Positions 33,427 to 43,820 of a DNA stretch of 64,000 bases are shown here, one piece after another. Positions within the stretch are counted from its first letter, which is position 1; every line of letters begins with the position of its first letter. The translations under genes were made by a program, and so were the position numbers. The notes beneath the pieces were generated by a model. It was not told the origin of the DNA. It made no database searches and worked only from the letters and a program-made list of their open reading frames with translations. The stretch is from Psychroflexus sediminis (lineage in GTDB: Bacteria > Bacteroidota > Bacteroidia > Flavobacteriales > Flavobacteriaceae): contig NZ_FNCW01000009.1 of the NCBI RefSeq assembly GCF_900099815.1, positions 1-64,000 on the forward strand, read 5' to 3'.

Positions 33427-33851
33427 ATTCAGTCTTAGAACATATACATTCCATAAGAATAACCATAGATTTTGGCCTGGTGGTGCTCATTTGGATGGTT
33501 CAGCTTATCATTTATCCAGGATTTACTTTCTATAAAGATTCAGATCTTTTAAAATGGCACAAGTATTACTTACCCAGAATAAGCTTTGTTGTGGCTCCTT
33601 TGATGTTTATTCAACTGGCAATTGCCATTTATTTATCTGTTTTTGAATTTTCACTCTTAAACTTTATATATTCATTATTAGTCCTTTCAACCTGGATAAG
33701 CACATTTCTTTATTTTGTTCCGCTTCATCAAAAAATCGAAGATAATATAGACCTTAAAATATCTGCGACAAAATTGATCAGTATAAACTGGGTGAGAACT
33801 TTTCAATGGACTTTTATCTTCATTTATGGGTTATTTCTTTTTACTTCTTAA
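33423..33851 (+). CDS. Small four-helix membrane protein, coupled partner
   Basis: A 142-residue protein with four hydrophobic segments. The motif LIWMVQLIIYPGF followed by WHKYY, and a late ISINWVRTFQW, resembles DUF1772-like small membrane proteins, but the match is by eye only. The ATGA overlap with the preceding gene suggests joint function. The role is unknown. Confidence 0.8.
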   Translation: MNSVLEHIHSIRITIDFGLVVLIWMVQLIIYPGFTFYKDSDLLKWHKYYLPRISFVVAPLMFIQLAIAIYLSVFEFSLLNFIYSLLVLSTWISTFLYFVPLHQKIEDNIDLKISATKLISINWVRTFQWTFIFIYGLFLFTS

Positions 33852-33975
33852 TTATATAATAAAATACTGAGTTTGACTCACATATAAGTCTAATATACTT
33901 GACTTTGTTAGTTTTAAGTCGTATTATAGCAAGATTTCAGTTATTAACAATTATACTATTATATAAAAATTATAT

Positions 33976-34842
33976 ATGAGACAGCTTAAAATTACTAAAC
34001 AAGTCACCAATCGTGAATCTAAATCATTAGACAAGTACCTTCAAGATATAAGTAAAGTTGACTTAATTACCGCTGAAGAAGAAGTGGAATTAGCACAACG
34101 AATCAGAGAAGGCGATCAGGCGGCTTTGGAGAAATTAACTAATGCAAATTTAAGGTTTGTCGTCTCAGTTGCAAAACAATATCAAAATCAAGGTTTAAAA
34201 CTTCCTGATTTAATCAATGAAGGTAATGTTGGTCTGGTGAAAGCAGCCAAAAGATTTGATGAAACCCGTGGTTTCAAATTCATATCTTATGCGGTTTGGT
34301 GGATCAGACAATCTATTTTACAGGCTCTAGCAGAGCAATCCCGAGTGGTCAGGCTTCCTTTGAACAAGATTGGTGTGATCAATAAAATCAATAAAACATT
34401 TTCACACCTGGAGCAAGTTAATGAGCGCCCCCCTTCTGCAATTGAAATTGCAAAAGAATTGGATATGAGTGAATCTCAGGTAAAAGTCGCTCTTAAAAAT
34501 TCCGGACGTCACCTTTCAATGGATGCTCCATTTAAAGAAGGAGAAAATGACTCTAATCTATATGATGTACTCAGTTCCGGAGATTCTCCTACCCCAGATG
34601 ATCAGTTGATGAGGGATTCTTTGAGTATAGAAATTAACAGAGCTCTTGAAACCTTATCACAACGGGAAGCAGATGTCATTCGCCTTAATTATGGAATCGG
34701 AAATCAACCAGCGATGACGCTTCAGGAGATTGGAGACACCTTTGATTTGAGCAGAGAACGAGTCAGACAAATAAGAGAAAAAGGAATTAGACGTTTAAAG
34801 CATCAATCCAAAAATAAAATGCTTAAAAAGTATCTAGGTTAA
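33976..34842 (+). CDS. rpoD: Primary RNA polymerase sigma factor (sigma-70/RpoD type)
   Basis: A 288-residue sigma factor, the short form used as the housekeeping sigma in Bacteroidota. Region 1.2 ([16 protein letters not shown]), region 2 ([34 protein letters not shown]), region 3 and region 4 ([20 protein letters not shown]) are intact; region 1.1 is absent, as is normal here. It directs RNA polymerase to TTG/TAnnTTTG promoters, of which several are listed in this window. It is monocistronic and followed by a strong terminator. Confidence 0.96.
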   Translation: MRQLKITKQVTNRESKSLDKYLQDISKVDLITAEEEVELAQRIREGDQAALEKLTNANLRFVVSVAKQYQNQGLKLPDLINEGNVGLVKAAKRFDETRGFKFISYAVWWIRQSILQALAEQSRVVRLPLNKIGVINKINKTFSHLEQVNERPPSAIEIAKELDMSESQVKVALKNSGRHLSMDAPFKEGENDSNLYDVLSSGDSPTPDDQLMRDSLSIEINRALETLSQREADVIRLNYGIGNQPAMTLQEIGDTFDLSRERVRQIREKGIRRLKHQSKNKMLKKYLG

Positions 34843-34853
34843 TACCTTATGTA

Positions 34854-34898
34854 TAATAAAAGACCCCATAGGCAAGAAGCCTATGGGGTCTTTTATTA
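34854..34898. terminator. Strong bidirectional intrinsic terminator
   Basis: A perfect stem of 20 bases (AATAAAAGACCCCATAGGC and its complement plus one outer pair) with loop AAGAA, between convergent rpoD and the SDR gene. Confidence 0.9.
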
Positions 34899-34909
34899 AA
34901 CACTATTTA

Positions 34910-35623
34910 TTATTTTTTTGAAGGCTGTGAGGGTCTTACTTCTATTTTGCTTGGTAATGTTCTTGGATGCATTTTAAACAAATCCACGACAATTTCACCT
35001 AAGTCTTCAGGTTGAATTTTCCAGGAATCGCTTTCATCCGGGGTATTTCCGTTAAAATGAGTCGCTACCGAGCCTGGCATAATCGTAGAAACATTGACGC
35101 CATGATCTCTTAAGTCTAACATTACAGCTTGTGTGAAGCCAGTTAATCCGAACTTACTTGCATTATAAGAAGAACCTTTCGCGAAAAAGTTGGTTCCAGC
35201 CAGACTAGAAATCGTTATAAAATAACCTTTGCTTTTCTTTAGGGCCTCTACACTAGCTTTTATAGAAAAAAATACCCCCGTCAGGTTGGTGTCAATGGTC
35301 TCATTCCACTGCTCTTCGGTTAAATCTTCAATGCTGTGGTAATGACCTATACCGGCATTAGCAATGACATAGTCAAGTTGGCCAAATTCTTTTAAAATCT
35401 TATCGACTGCTTCTTGTTGAGAAGACATACTTCTGACGTCGGCTTCAATTCCTATGGCTTTTGCTGCTGAATTGGAACTTTTGAGTAATTCTACGGCTTC
35501 GTCTGCAGAAGATTGAGATCGGCTCGTAATTGCAACGTTTACTCCTTCTTTCATCAGGGCATCTGCAATTCCAAATCCAATACCTTTGCTTCCTCCTGTA
35601 ATATATGCTACTTTATTTTTCAT
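34910..35623 (-). CDS. SDR family oxidoreductase
   Basis: A 237-residue classical short-chain dehydrogenase. The NAD(P) motif is ITGGSKGIGFGIA; the NAGIG strand and catalytic Ser-Tyr-Lys (TISSLAG... SSYNASKFG) are present. Arg39 in TSRSQS favours NADP. Probably a 3-oxoacyl reductase-like enzyme; the substrate is unknown. It is convergent with rpoD and shares its terminator. Confidence 0.9.
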   Translation of the reverse strand: MKNKVAYITGGSKGIGFGIADALMKEGVNVAITSRSQSSADEAVELLKSSNSAAKAIGIEADVRSMSSQQEAVDKILKEFGQLDYVIANAGIGHYHSIEDLTEEQWNETIDTNLTGVFFSIKASVEALKKSKGYFITISSLAGTNFFAKGSSYNASKFGLTGFTQAVMLDLRDHGVNVSTIMPGSVATHFNGNTPDESDSWKIQPEDLGEIVVDLFKMHPRTLPSKIEVRPSQPSKK

Positions 35624-35744
35624 GGTATATACTTTTTAATTCACTTTAAAGTTACATTCTATAAAATAAGTTAATCTCCATTTTAAATAGTTTTAACGCG
35701 AAGATTCCTACATTTAAAATTACTTTTGAATCAAATTTTAGTTC

Positions 35745-38048
35745 ATGTCCAAATCCAAACCAAAAATAAGAAAGTTTAACCGAATCATTAGAGTTTCCAT
35801 CATCGGGATTTCCTCTAGCCTACTTCTTTTTTTATTATTTTTTGGCAGCGTGTATTTGGGCTTTTGGGGGAAAGTTCAAAATAAAAAAGATTTAGCCAAT
35901 ATTCAACAATCTGAAGCTTCAGAGATTCTGGACCACACAGGAGAAATCATTGACAAACTATATAAGTACAACAGGCAGTCGATTTCTTATTCTGAAATTC
36001 CTAAGCATCTTATTCAGGCTTTGATAGCCACAGAAGATGCTAGATTTTATGAACACGATGGCGTGGATAAATATAGCCTGTTACGCGTATTTTTTAAAAC
36101 CATACTCTCTGGGGATAAGACCTCTGGAGGCGGCAGTACGATCACTCAGCAATTAGTCAAAAACATATATGGCAGAGAATCTTACGGGATTTTTAGTTTG
36201 CCAGTGAACAAACTAAAAGAAAGCATAGTCGCCAAACGAATTGAAGATCTGTATTCAAAAGAAGAAATTTTGGAATTGTACCTGAATACAGTCCCTTTTA
36301 GCGGCAACACCTATGGGATAGAAAGCGCAGCTCGATTATTCTTCAATAAAAAAACTTCGGAATTAGATTTGAAAGAATCTGCAACCTTAGTAGGCACTTT
36401 GAAAGCTAACCACTCATATAACCCCAGGTTGTTTCCAGAGCGAAGTCAGTTAAGACGTGATGTTGTCATCTCACAAATGGAAAAATACGACTACTTGACA
36501 TCGAGAGAGGCTAATAAAGCCATGTCTGAACCTATTCAGCTGAATATTTCAGAAAAAAATACATTTCAAAGGCAGTATTTTATCGACTTGGTAAAGGATA
36601 AAGCTGAAAAGATTTTAAGCGATTATGAGAAACCAGACGGAACAGCTTACAGTATTGATGAAGATGGATTACAGATTTACACCACTCTGGATTTAGACCA
36701 GCAAAAGCTTTTGGAAAATTCAGTTAACAATCAAATAGCCCACCTACAACCACTTTTTGAAGCAGAACATGGAAATACTCCTCCCTGGAAGAATGAAGAA
36801 CTTCTCCTGAAATTGGCAAAAAAAACAAAGCAATATGACAGTTGGAAAACTCAAAACTTATCCTCTGAACAAATTCTAGATAGTTTGAAAACGACAAGAC
36901 CTATAGAAATTGTTAAGAATGGAAAATCAACTGTTTTGCAGTTATCTATATTGGATAGCTTAAGCCATAACTTAAAGCAGATCAATGCGGCAAGTTTAAG
37001 TATTGATCCTGCTACAGGTAAGATTTTAGCTTATGTTGGCGGTGCAGATTACCGACTTTCAAAATTTGATATCATTGAAAATGCCGAACGTCAGGTTGGA
37101 TCAATATTCAAGCCCGTGGTTTATGCAAGTGGTCTTAAACATGGATTGAGACCCTGCGATTATATTTCTGCTAAAGAAGTCACTTATACCAATTTAGACA
37201 ATTGGAGTCCACAAAATTCAAGCAATGAGGAAAAAGATCCATATTTGAATTACTCTCTAAAATATGCTCTTACTAATTCCATCAATACTGTAAGTGTCAA
37301 AGTCTTGGAGAAAGTTGGAATCCAAAAGACTATAAGACTGGCGAAAAGCATGGGTATCACCTCTGAATTAGTAGAACAACCCTCCCTGGCCTTAGGAACA
37401 GCTGAATTGAATATGAAAGAGCTGGCAAAGGTTTATTCTAGTTTTGCCAATCAAAGCAAGGTCCCGGAGCTTTATTTCATCACCAAAATAACTTCAAAAA
37501 CCGGAGAAACCATCGCTGAATTTAATGCTGAGCCTCCCCAGCCATCGAACTTGAGCCCTAAACAAAATCGACTTTTGTTAGCTATGCTGGAAAATGTGGT
37601 GAATAAAGGCACAGCTAAGCGATTGAGAACAACTTATGGGTTAACTCAAAATATCGCTGGTAAAACGGGTACAACACAAAACAATAAAGATGGCTGGTTT
37701 GCAGCAGTTACCCCTAAACTGGTTAATATCTCATGGGTTGGTCACAATAATCAAAGCATTGGATTTAAGTCCACCAGACTGGGTCAAGGGGCCAATACAG
37801 CTTTGCCTATTTTTGGCAGACTCTATCAAAAAATGACTAAAGATTCTCAATTTGATTCTGTTACTAAAGCTAAGTTTTCAAAATTAAGTCCGCAACAAGA
37901 AGAAGCTATGGATTGTGTCAACGAAAAAAGAGATGGCTTTTTTAAACGCCTGTTTTCCGATGATGACGATGAAAAAAAATTCGATAAAAAGAAAGAAAAA
38001 GAAAAGAAAGGTTTTTTTGAACGCTTATTTGGCAAGAATAAAAACTAG
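35745..38048 (+). CDS. Bifunctional penicillin-binding protein (class A, PBP1-like)
   Basis: A 767-residue membrane-anchored enzyme. One membrane helix (about 17-40) precedes a GT51 glycosyltransferase domain with catalytic Glu97 in ATEDARFYEHDG and the GGSTITQQLVKN motif. The transpeptidase has S453-IFK, SIN (NSINTV) and KTG (K640-TGTT). It polymerises and crosslinks peptidoglycan in the periplasm and is a beta-lactam target. The last 45 residues are an unusual alternating acid/lysine tail (DDDDEKKFDKKKEKEKK, then GFFERLFGKNK). It overlaps the convergent next gene by four bases. Confidence 0.93.
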   Translation: MSKSKPKIRKFNRIIRVSIIGISSSLLLFLLFFGSVYLGFWGKVQNKKDLANIQQSEASEILDHTGEIIDKLYKYNRQSISYSEIPKHLIQALIATEDARFYEHDGVDKYSLLRVFFKTILSGDKTSGGGSTITQQLVKNIYGRESYGIFSLPVNKLKESIVAKRIEDLYSKEEILELYLNTVPFSGNTYGIESAARLFFNKKTSELDLKESATLVGTLKANHSYNPRLFPERSQLRRDVVISQMEKYDYLTSREANKAMSEPIQLNISEKNTFQRQYFIDLVKDKAEKILSDYEKPDGTAYSIDEDGLQIYTTLDLDQQKLLENSVNNQIAHLQPLFEAEHGNTPPWKNEELLLKLAKKTKQYDSWKTQNLSSEQILDSLKTTRPIEIVKNGKSTVLQLSILDSLSHNLKQINAASLSIDPATGKILAYVGGADYRLSKFDIIENAERQVGSIFKPVVYASGLKHGLRPCDYISAKEVTYTNLDNWSPQNSSNEEKDPYLNYSLKYALTNSINTVSVKVLEKVGIQKTIRLAKSMGITSELVEQPSLALGTAELNMKELAKVYSSFANQSKVPELYFITKITSKTGETIAEFNAEPPQPSNLSPKQNRLLLAMLENVVNKGTAKRLRTTYGLTQNIAGKTGTTQNNKDGWFAAVTPKLVNISWVGHNNQSIGFKSTRLGQGANTALPIFGRLYQKMTKDSQFDSVTKAKFSKLSPQQEEAMDCVNEKRDGFFKRLFSDDDDEKKFDKKKEKEKKGFFERLFGKNKN

Positions 38049-38902
38049 ACTCCCTTATACTCCACCAACTGAATATTTTGCCGGTTAGAATTCCCCTCTT
38101 CATTAGATATATACATCCTACCCTTAGAATCAAAGGACAAGCCTTCGGGTTGCTGAAACTGTTTTGGGTTTAGTAAATGAAATTCTTTTGGCAAACCTTC
38201 TTTACTAATCACTAGTAATTGTGGAGGTTTCGAAGACAATATAAAAATTTCACTCGTGTGGGGATGAACACTAAGTTCTGAGGCATGGAAATCCGATGCC
38301 TTAAACTTGGGTCTGTGTGTTTTAAAAAAAGCCTGTTTGTTGGTTAAAGTCAAAAAACAATCCTCAGCAATTTTGAAATTTTTGGCATTCATCTTATAAA
38401 TGCTAAAGGCCTTACATTGTTTTGACAGATTTTTTTCTTTGGGAATTGTCAAAAATGAATTTGTTATAGGATGAAAATCCAGGCTCTCCATGTCATTTGA
38501 TGAATTAAATTCAGTTGTAAACTTTTCAATTTGTCTTCTATCCGATTCAAAATTCGAGACTTTATAAACACTACCCTTACTTTCCATGATAAACGCAGTA
38601 GAATCAATAACTCTAATGGATTCATAATCACCACGCAGTCCAAATTCAATTTCGTTAACGACCTGACCAAGGTTTAAATCATAGATAAAAATAATCCCGT
38701 CCTCATCTTGTATACAGGCCATTTTTGAATCGCCTAGGTAGCTTATTCCAGATATTTCCCGAAGTGAATCTGGCAGCTCCCAGGTTTTTAAAACGATAAG
38801 ATCACTGGAATAGGTTTTACTGGGTTGAATATACATATACAGGGCTCCTGCTAAAAGGAGAATTCCACCGATTATAAAAATTACACGTAAATTTTCTTTC
38901 AT
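38045..38902 (-). CDS. SdiA-regulated domain (SMP-30/NHL-like) membrane-anchored protein
   Basis: A 285-residue protein with an N-terminal membrane anchor (VIFIIGGILLLAGALYMYI) and a beta-propeller of the SdiA-regulated family: ELPDSLREISGISYL, DGIIFIYDL, SNDMESLDFHP and QQPEGLSFDSKGRMYISNEE. The domain resembles calcium-bound phytase and lactonase propellers, but no activity is proven. Its stop overlaps the end of the convergent penicillin-binding-protein gene. Confidence 0.88.
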   Translation of the reverse strand: MKENLRVIFIIGGILLLAGALYMYIQPSKTYSSDLIVLKTWELPDSLREISGISYLGDSKMACIQDEDGIIFIYDLNLGQVVNEIEFGLRGDYESIRVIDSTAFIMESKGSVYKVSNFESDRRQIEKFTTEFNSSNDMESLDFHPITNSFLTIPKEKNLSKQCKAFSIYKMNAKNFKIAEDCFLTLTNKQAFFKTHRPKFKASDFHASELSVHPHTSEIFILSSKPPQLLVISKEGLPKEFHLLNPKQFQQPEGLSFDSKGRMYISNEEGNSNRQNIQLVEYKGV

Positions 38903-38949
38903 GCTTCTAATGAGATGTCCTTTAAAGTTAATAAATGACGCTAAATGTG

Positions 38950-38957
38950 TAAATTTG
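38950..38957 (+). promoter_or_regulatory. -7 element TAAATTTG of the channel/MFS unit
   Basis: A perfect TAnnTTTG 15 bases before the ATG at 38972. It excludes the upstream in-frame ATG at 38945, which would lie before the transcription start. Confidence 0.6.
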
Positions 38958-38971
38958 CAAAAATTTCACCC

Positions 38972-40258
38972 ATGAATAAAACGGAGATAGCTAAATATTT
39001 TTACGAAATTTTAAAGTCTTCAGATTACTTTGGAGAAACTGCCTCCATTTATCTCAATGCTGTATTGAATGCTCTAGTCCTGCTTATATTGAGTTATGTG
39101 GCTTTTAAAATTTTCAGATATATAGCTATACGGTTTGTTAAAAATCTCGCTAATAAAACCAAAACTACCTTTGACGATTATCTGGTCAAGAATAAAGTCT
39201 TCGTATACCTTGCCAATATTGCTGTATTATTTTGCATTCATGAGTTAATTCCACTTGTTTTAATCGATTTTCCAGAATCTGAAATTTATTTTGAAAAATT
39301 AATTGAAGTCCTTATCATCTTTGTCAGCATCTGGATCTTAAGGTCAATTTTTATGACTTTTAAAGATTACCTGAGAACATTTGATACGTTCAAAGACAAG
39401 CCGATAGAGAGTTATATCCAGGTTTTTATGATAATCATCTGGATTGTGGGTATTATCATTGTATTTTCAGCTATAACCGGTCAACCTCTGTTTAAATTTT
39501 TAACTGCCCTTGGTGCTTTTTCGGCTGTTTTACTTTTGATTTTTAAAGATACCATTTTAGGTTTTGTTGCCAGTATTCAAGTGACAGTGAATGATACAGT
39601 AAGGCTTGGAGATTGGATAACCATGGAAAAGTATGGGGCCGATGGAGATGTCTATGAAATAAACCTAGCCTCTGTAAAGGTTAGGAACTTTGATAATACC
39701 ATCACTACCATTCCAACCTATTATCTAATTTCGGATTCCTTTAAGAACTGGCGAGGGATGAGTATCTCCGGGGGAAGACGAATCAAGCGCTCTATCTTGA
39801 TAAAAGCAAATAGTATTAAATTTTTATCTGAAAGAGATATTGAAGAATTTAAAAAAATAGCACTGATTTCAAAGTACATACAAAATAAGCAACAGGAAGT
39901 CAATGAATACAACTTGAAGCATGAGGTGGATAAATCAGTTCAGATCAACGGCAGAAATCAAACCAATTTTGGAGCATTCAGAGTTTATATAGACCATTAT
40001 TTGGATCAACATCCTGATATCAATAAAGATATGATGATGATGACAAGACAACTTGCCCCTACTGCCGAAGGTATTCCTTTGGAATTATATGCCTTTTCAA
40101 AAGACAAAGTCTGGGCCAATTATGAGCGTGTTATGGCTGGAATTTTCGATCACTTACTGGCTGCAATCCCATATTTTGATTTGGAATGTTTTGAATACCC
40201 CTCTGGAAGAGATCTCAAGTCACTTTCATCAACATTTGAACCTCAGAAAGATTCATGA
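38972..40258 (+). CDS. Mechanosensitive channel, MscS/YbdG-like
   Basis: A 428-residue inner-membrane channel. Several N-terminal membrane helices precede a pore helix with alternating small residues (FLTALGAFSAVLLLIFKDTILG) and the MscS beta domain (DTVRLGDWITMEKYGADGDV). The large C-terminal insert and ending LELYAFSKDKVWANYERV are typical of the YbdG subgroup that protects against mild osmotic shock. Its stop overlaps the following MFS gene by four bases (ATGA). Confidence 0.92.
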   Translation: MNKTEIAKYFYEILKSSDYFGETASIYLNAVLNALVLLILSYVAFKIFRYIAIRFVKNLANKTKTTFDDYLVKNKVFVYLANIAVLFCIHELIPLVLIDFPESEIYFEKLIEVLIIFVSIWILRSIFMTFKDYLRTFDTFKDKPIESYIQVFMIIIWIVGIIIVFSAITGQPLFKFLTALGAFSAVLLLIFKDTILGFVASIQVTVNDTVRLGDWITMEKYGADGDVYEINLASVKVRNFDNTITTIPTYYLISDSFKNWRGMSISGGRRIKRSILIKANSIKFLSERDIEEFKKIALISKYIQNKQQEVNEYNLKHEVDKSVQINGRNQTNFGAFRVYIDHYLDQHPDINKDMMMMTRQLAPTAEGIPLELYAFSKDKVWANYERVMAGIFDHLLAAIPYFDLECFEYPSGRDLKSLSSTFEPQKDS

Positions 40259-41457
40259 GAGACTTCATCTCTTTTATAAAGGAAAATTTTAGGAAATTAA
40301 GCTTTGGATGGACGCTTACTTTTTTGTCTAGTTTTGGACAAACCTTTTTAATTTCCCTCTACGTCACTTCCATCTCTTCTGAATTCGCTATTACTGAAGG
40401 CAGTTTTGGAGCTATTTATGCCATCTGTACGGTTTTAGCGTCTTTCATCATGCTAACTGTCGGACATACTGTAGATCATGTTTCTGTCAAAAAAGTGACT
40501 GCATTTACGATTATATGCCTGGCTATTTCGTGTATTTTGATGGGTATTTCCTATCATATCGCTTTTGTATTTATAAGTCTCGTAGGCTTGCGGTTAACCG
40601 GTCAAGGTATGCTGACTCATATTAGCATGACAATTCTCTCAAAATTTTTTGATAAAAACCGGGGTAAAGCCTTAAGCTTTTCTTCGCTTGGCTTTTCTTC
40701 AGGAGAAATTGTTTTGCCGTTACTCCTCACTTTTTTTATCGCCTGGTTTGATTGGCGCTGGGTAATGATAGGTTCAGGTATCTTATTGCTTCTCTATTTA
40801 ATAAGACTTTATTTTACAGATTTGGAGCATTTCAATAAGCAACTCAGCATTGGAAGACCATCGTCTTTGACCTTAGTGAAGGATTTTGGAAGTATTATAA
40901 ACGATAGAAGATTTTTAATTTTAATGCCTACAAGTTTTGCGATTAGCTTTACAGTTACAGCCGTAATTTTTTATCAATATGTTTTTGTGGCACAAAAAGG
41001 ATGGTCTCCACAACTTTATGCTGCTTTTTTTACGGGGTACGCCTTAACTCGATTAATTTTCTCTCTTGCTGGAGGACTTTGGGTAGATAAGTTTACGGCC
41101 AAAAGAATGTTTAGAATTTATCTTATTCCTATTACTTTGGGTTTGTTGGCATTTGCTTTTATCCACAGTATTTTTGGAGCGCTTGTATTTCTTTTGATGA
41201 TGGGAATTACGGTAGGTATGTCCGGAACAATAAAATCTTCCATATTGGCAGAAGTATATGGAATAGAAAAATTAGGGGCCATACGTAGTCTTTTTACGAT
41301 GTTTATGGTCGTCAGCACAGCTTTAGGACCCTTAATTGTAGGATGGATGATAGATGGTGGTTTGAGTATAGAAACCATAATGCTAAGTTTGTTCGGGTTT
41401 ATGGCTTTATGCCTCTTGAATGCTCAGCGGATCAAAGGAGTTTCAACCAGGACCTAA
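40255..41457 (+). CDS. MFS transporter
   Basis: A 400-residue major-facilitator permease with about 12 hydrophobic helices. The loop 2-3 motif GHTVDHVSVKKVT is a divergent version of GxLaDrxGrk. The second half repeats it as GGLWVDKFTAKRM. The substrate is unknown. The start overlaps the stop of the mechanosensitive-channel gene (ATGA), so both are made from one transcript; why an osmotic channel is coupled to a transporter is not evident. Confidence 0.9.
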   Translation: MRDFISFIKENFRKLSFGWTLTFLSSFGQTFLISLYVTSISSEFAITEGSFGAIYAICTVLASFIMLTVGHTVDHVSVKKVTAFTIICLAISCILMGISYHIAFVFISLVGLRLTGQGMLTHISMTILSKFFDKNRGKALSFSSLGFSSGEIVLPLLLTFFIAWFDWRWVMIGSGILLLLYLIRLYFTDLEHFNKQLSIGRPSSLTLVKDFGSIINDRRFLILMPTSFAISFTVTAVIFYQYVFVAQKGWSPQLYAAFFTGYALTRLIFSLAGGLWVDKFTAKRMFRIYLIPITLGLLAFAFIHSIFGALVFLLMMGITVGMSGTIKSSILAEVYGIEKLGAIRSLFTMFMVVSTALGPLIVGWMIDGGLSIETIMLSLFGFMALCLLNAQRIKGVSTRT

Positions 41458-41543
41458 GGGAGATAATTTAACAAATACTTAATTCATTTGATTGGTTAAA
41501 AATATGGCGAAATGGGAGTTTACCATTACTTTTGTTTTTTGCT

Positions 41544-42164
41544 ATGAATGACAAAAATAAAAAACCAAATCGAAAATCTCATCTGAGATTACTGCATCAG
41601 TACTACACCTATACAGGCTTTTATAGCTTTCTGGGCAGGAGTTTGCTTAAAGCTGCGCCGCCTATTTTAATTTTTGTCGCCATCTTACTCGGAATTCACT
41701 TTTTTGTGATCGATGTCAATACCATGCTTCTGTACATCACAGAAAACTTTCACCCTGTTGCAGTCTTTGCTATATTTTTTGCTTCAGAATCAATTTTAGG
41801 TCTTATTCCTCCAGAAATTTTTATCGCCTGGTGTGGCAAGTCCGCTTCACCCTGGGGCTTCTTAGCAATCCTGGCCACCTTATCCTATTTAGGAGGTATC
41901 ATTTCCTATTTTGTAGGAAGAGGTATAGCCAGCATTCCCTCAGTATTTGTATACCTTGAAGTGAAAATGGCAAAGCATATTAAGAATATGAGAAAATGGG
42001 GAGGGATTTTGATTCTCGTTGGTGCTTTACTCCCACTCCCTTTTGCCATCGCAAGTATCTCAGCTGGTATAATAAAATTTCCATTTGGGAGTTATTTGCT
42101 TTATGGTGCCTTAAGGTTTGTTCGATTTGCTATTTACGGAGCTTTGATATTTGGAGCGCTCTAA
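41544..42164 (+). CDS. DedA/VTT-like (YqaA-type) membrane protein
   Basis: A 206-residue membrane protein of the DedA/SNARE-associated superfamily, with hydrophobic segments near 37-57, 70-95, 108-125 and 150-200. The family markers SESILGLIPPEIFIAWCG and GGIISYFVGRG are present, including the conserved Gly and Arg. Relatives move lipid carriers across membranes; the substrate here is unknown. ATG 41544 is preferred to an earlier TTG. A hairpin between it and the convergent helicase gene probably ends both. Confidence 0.82.
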   Translation: MNDKNKKPNRKSHLRLLHQYYTYTGFYSFLGRSLLKAAPPILIFVAILLGIHFFVIDVNTMLLYITENFHPVAVFAIFFASESILGLIPPEIFIAWCGKSASPWGFLAILATLSYLGGIISYFVGRGIASIPSVFVYLEVKMAKHIKNMRKWGGILILVGALLPLPFAIASISAGIIKFPFGSYLLYGALRFVRFAIYGALIFGAL

Positions 42165-42274
42165 GGAATACCTCTACCCGTTTATAAGCTTATTGCGATT
42201 ATGATATTTTCTAACTCAGTTTTCCTCAGACTGAAAGATTGATTTTTTCTCCCAAAAAATCCTGATAAAAATTA

Positions 42275-42310
42275 TAAACTAAGGACTATAATTAAATAGT
42301 CCTTAGTTTA
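42275..42310. terminator. Intrinsic terminator hairpin
   Basis: A 15-base perfect stem TAAACTAAGGACTAT with loop AATTAA, between the convergent DedA-like and helicase genes. Confidence 0.75.
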
Positions 42311-42320
42311 GATTTATCAT

Positions 42321-43820
42321 TTAGTCCATAAAGTGTTCATTGATCTTTACCCTTAATTTTCTTACATAATCTTCATAAAGCCAATCCCTGTAATTTTTGG
42401 TATTATTGATGATACAGTTGGAATAGCGTTTTATTCTATCTTTGATATCATCTTTCAACTCTCTGGCAAGAATTCTTGCATCAAAAACATCTTCAGAATT
42501 TTCTGCACACATTTTGGCATGCTGTGCTATAGATTCTTCCAGTACCAATTTTGACTTATCACCATTATTGATGGTTTCATTATAACGTCTTCTTATGTCA
42601 AACTCTATGTCATCTGAGTTTTTGAAAAGTTCTCGAACTTCATCCGGCATTTCATATTTGAAGTTGAGCTCAATTTCTTCATCAGAAACCATATTATCTA
42701 AGAAGTAATCCGGATTTTCAAAAATCATTTGCCAATCTACAGAAGCATTCCATGGTCCAAATCTAGCGATGTTGTTACCAAGATCGATAACGTTGAAAGT
42801 ATCTTTATCAGGAAGCTTACGGGAACCTCTTCCTATCATTTGGAAGTAAAGCGTCAGGGATTTCGTAGCTCTGTTTAAAATTATATTTTTTACAGTAGGT
42901 TCATCAAAACCTGTGGTAAGAATACTAACCGAAGTAAGAATAGCATCGGGTTTTTCTCTAAACCATTTCAGGATAGCTTTTCTTTCCTTTTTATTATGTG
43001 TGTTATCAAGATGCTTTATATCATAACCGGCATCTTTGAAGGTTTGATAAACATACCAGGAGGTGTTTATACCGTTATTGAAAATCAACGTTTTTTCACC
43101 TTTGCATTTTTCTTCATAAGCTTGAATTAGCTTTTCCTGCATATCCAGGTTAGTGTACAAATCTTCTGAAGATTTGACCGTATAATCTCCAGTGATCCCC
43201 ACTTGAAGCGTTCCAAGCCCTACATCATAGCTGAACATTTTAGCTTCTGCTAAAAACCCCTTTTCAATCAATGATGATATTGAATTTCCAACGATAAGTT
43301 CCTCATAATTTCTATGCATGGGAAGCTTTATGTTAGAACTCAGCGGCGTTGCAGTCACCCCAAGAATAAACGCTTTATCAAGATATCCGAATAGTTTGGT
43401 AAAGGAATTGTAATGAGCTTCATCAATGATTGCCAAGCCAACATTTTTCATATTCAGCTTTTCTTCATTCAACCTATTGTTTAGGGTTTCAACCATCGCC
43501 ACAAAACACATGTATTCATTATCATCCGGAAGTTCTTTCACTTTAGAGTTAATGATTTTATTGCGCACTCCAAAACCTTCAAGCATATCTGAAGTTTGCT
43601 TACAAAGTTCTATTCTATGCGTAAGCACGATGACTTTCTTCCCTGTTTTTTCAATATATCGTCTGACGATTTCAGAAAATACGACGGTCTTACCTCCTCC
43701 CGTTGGGAGTTGGTATAGTAGATTAAAATTATCTGGAGAATTCTCAATCTTATCAAAAATCTTGACTAAATCTTTTTCTTGATAATCGTAGAGGCTCTTT
43801 TCTGCAGTCTTTTCAGGCAT
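42321..43820 (-). CDS. SF2 DEAD/DEAH helicase (XPB/RadD-like)
   Basis: A 499-residue superfamily-2 helicase. Walker A QLPTGGGKT, motif II DEAH (LAIIDEAHYNS), motif III VTATP, motif V LTTGFDEP and motif VI QMIGRGSRKLPD are complete. The compact form without a separate nuclease or specificity domain resembles RadD/SSL2-like DNA repair helicases. The C-terminal 120 residues are charged and helical. A -7-like TATTTTTG at 43864-43871 on the minus strand is a likely promoter. No restriction-modification partner is adjacent. Confidence 0.9.
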   Translation of the reverse strand: MPEKTAEKSLYDYQEKDLVKIFDKIENSPDNFNLLYQLPTGGGKTVVFSEIVRRYIEKTGKKVIVLTHRIELCKQTSDMLEGFGVRNKIINSKVKELPDDNEYMCFVAMVETLNNRLNEEKLNMKNVGLAIIDEAHYNSFTKLFGYLDKAFILGVTATPLSSNIKLPMHRNYEELIVGNSISSLIEKGFLAEAKMFSYDVGLGTLQVGITGDYTVKSSEDLYTNLDMQEKLIQAYEEKCKGEKTLIFNNGINTSWYVYQTFKDAGYDIKHLDNTHNKKERKAILKWFREKPDAILTSVSILTTGFDEPTVKNIILNRATKSLTLYFQMIGRGSRKLPDKDTFNVIDLGNNIARFGPWNASVDWQMIFENPDYFLDNMVSDEEIELNFKYEMPDEVRELFKNSDDIEFDIRRRYNETINNGDKSKLVLEESIAQHAKMCAENSEDVFDARILARELKDDIKDRIKRYSNCIINNTKNYRDWLYEDYVRKLRVKINEHFMD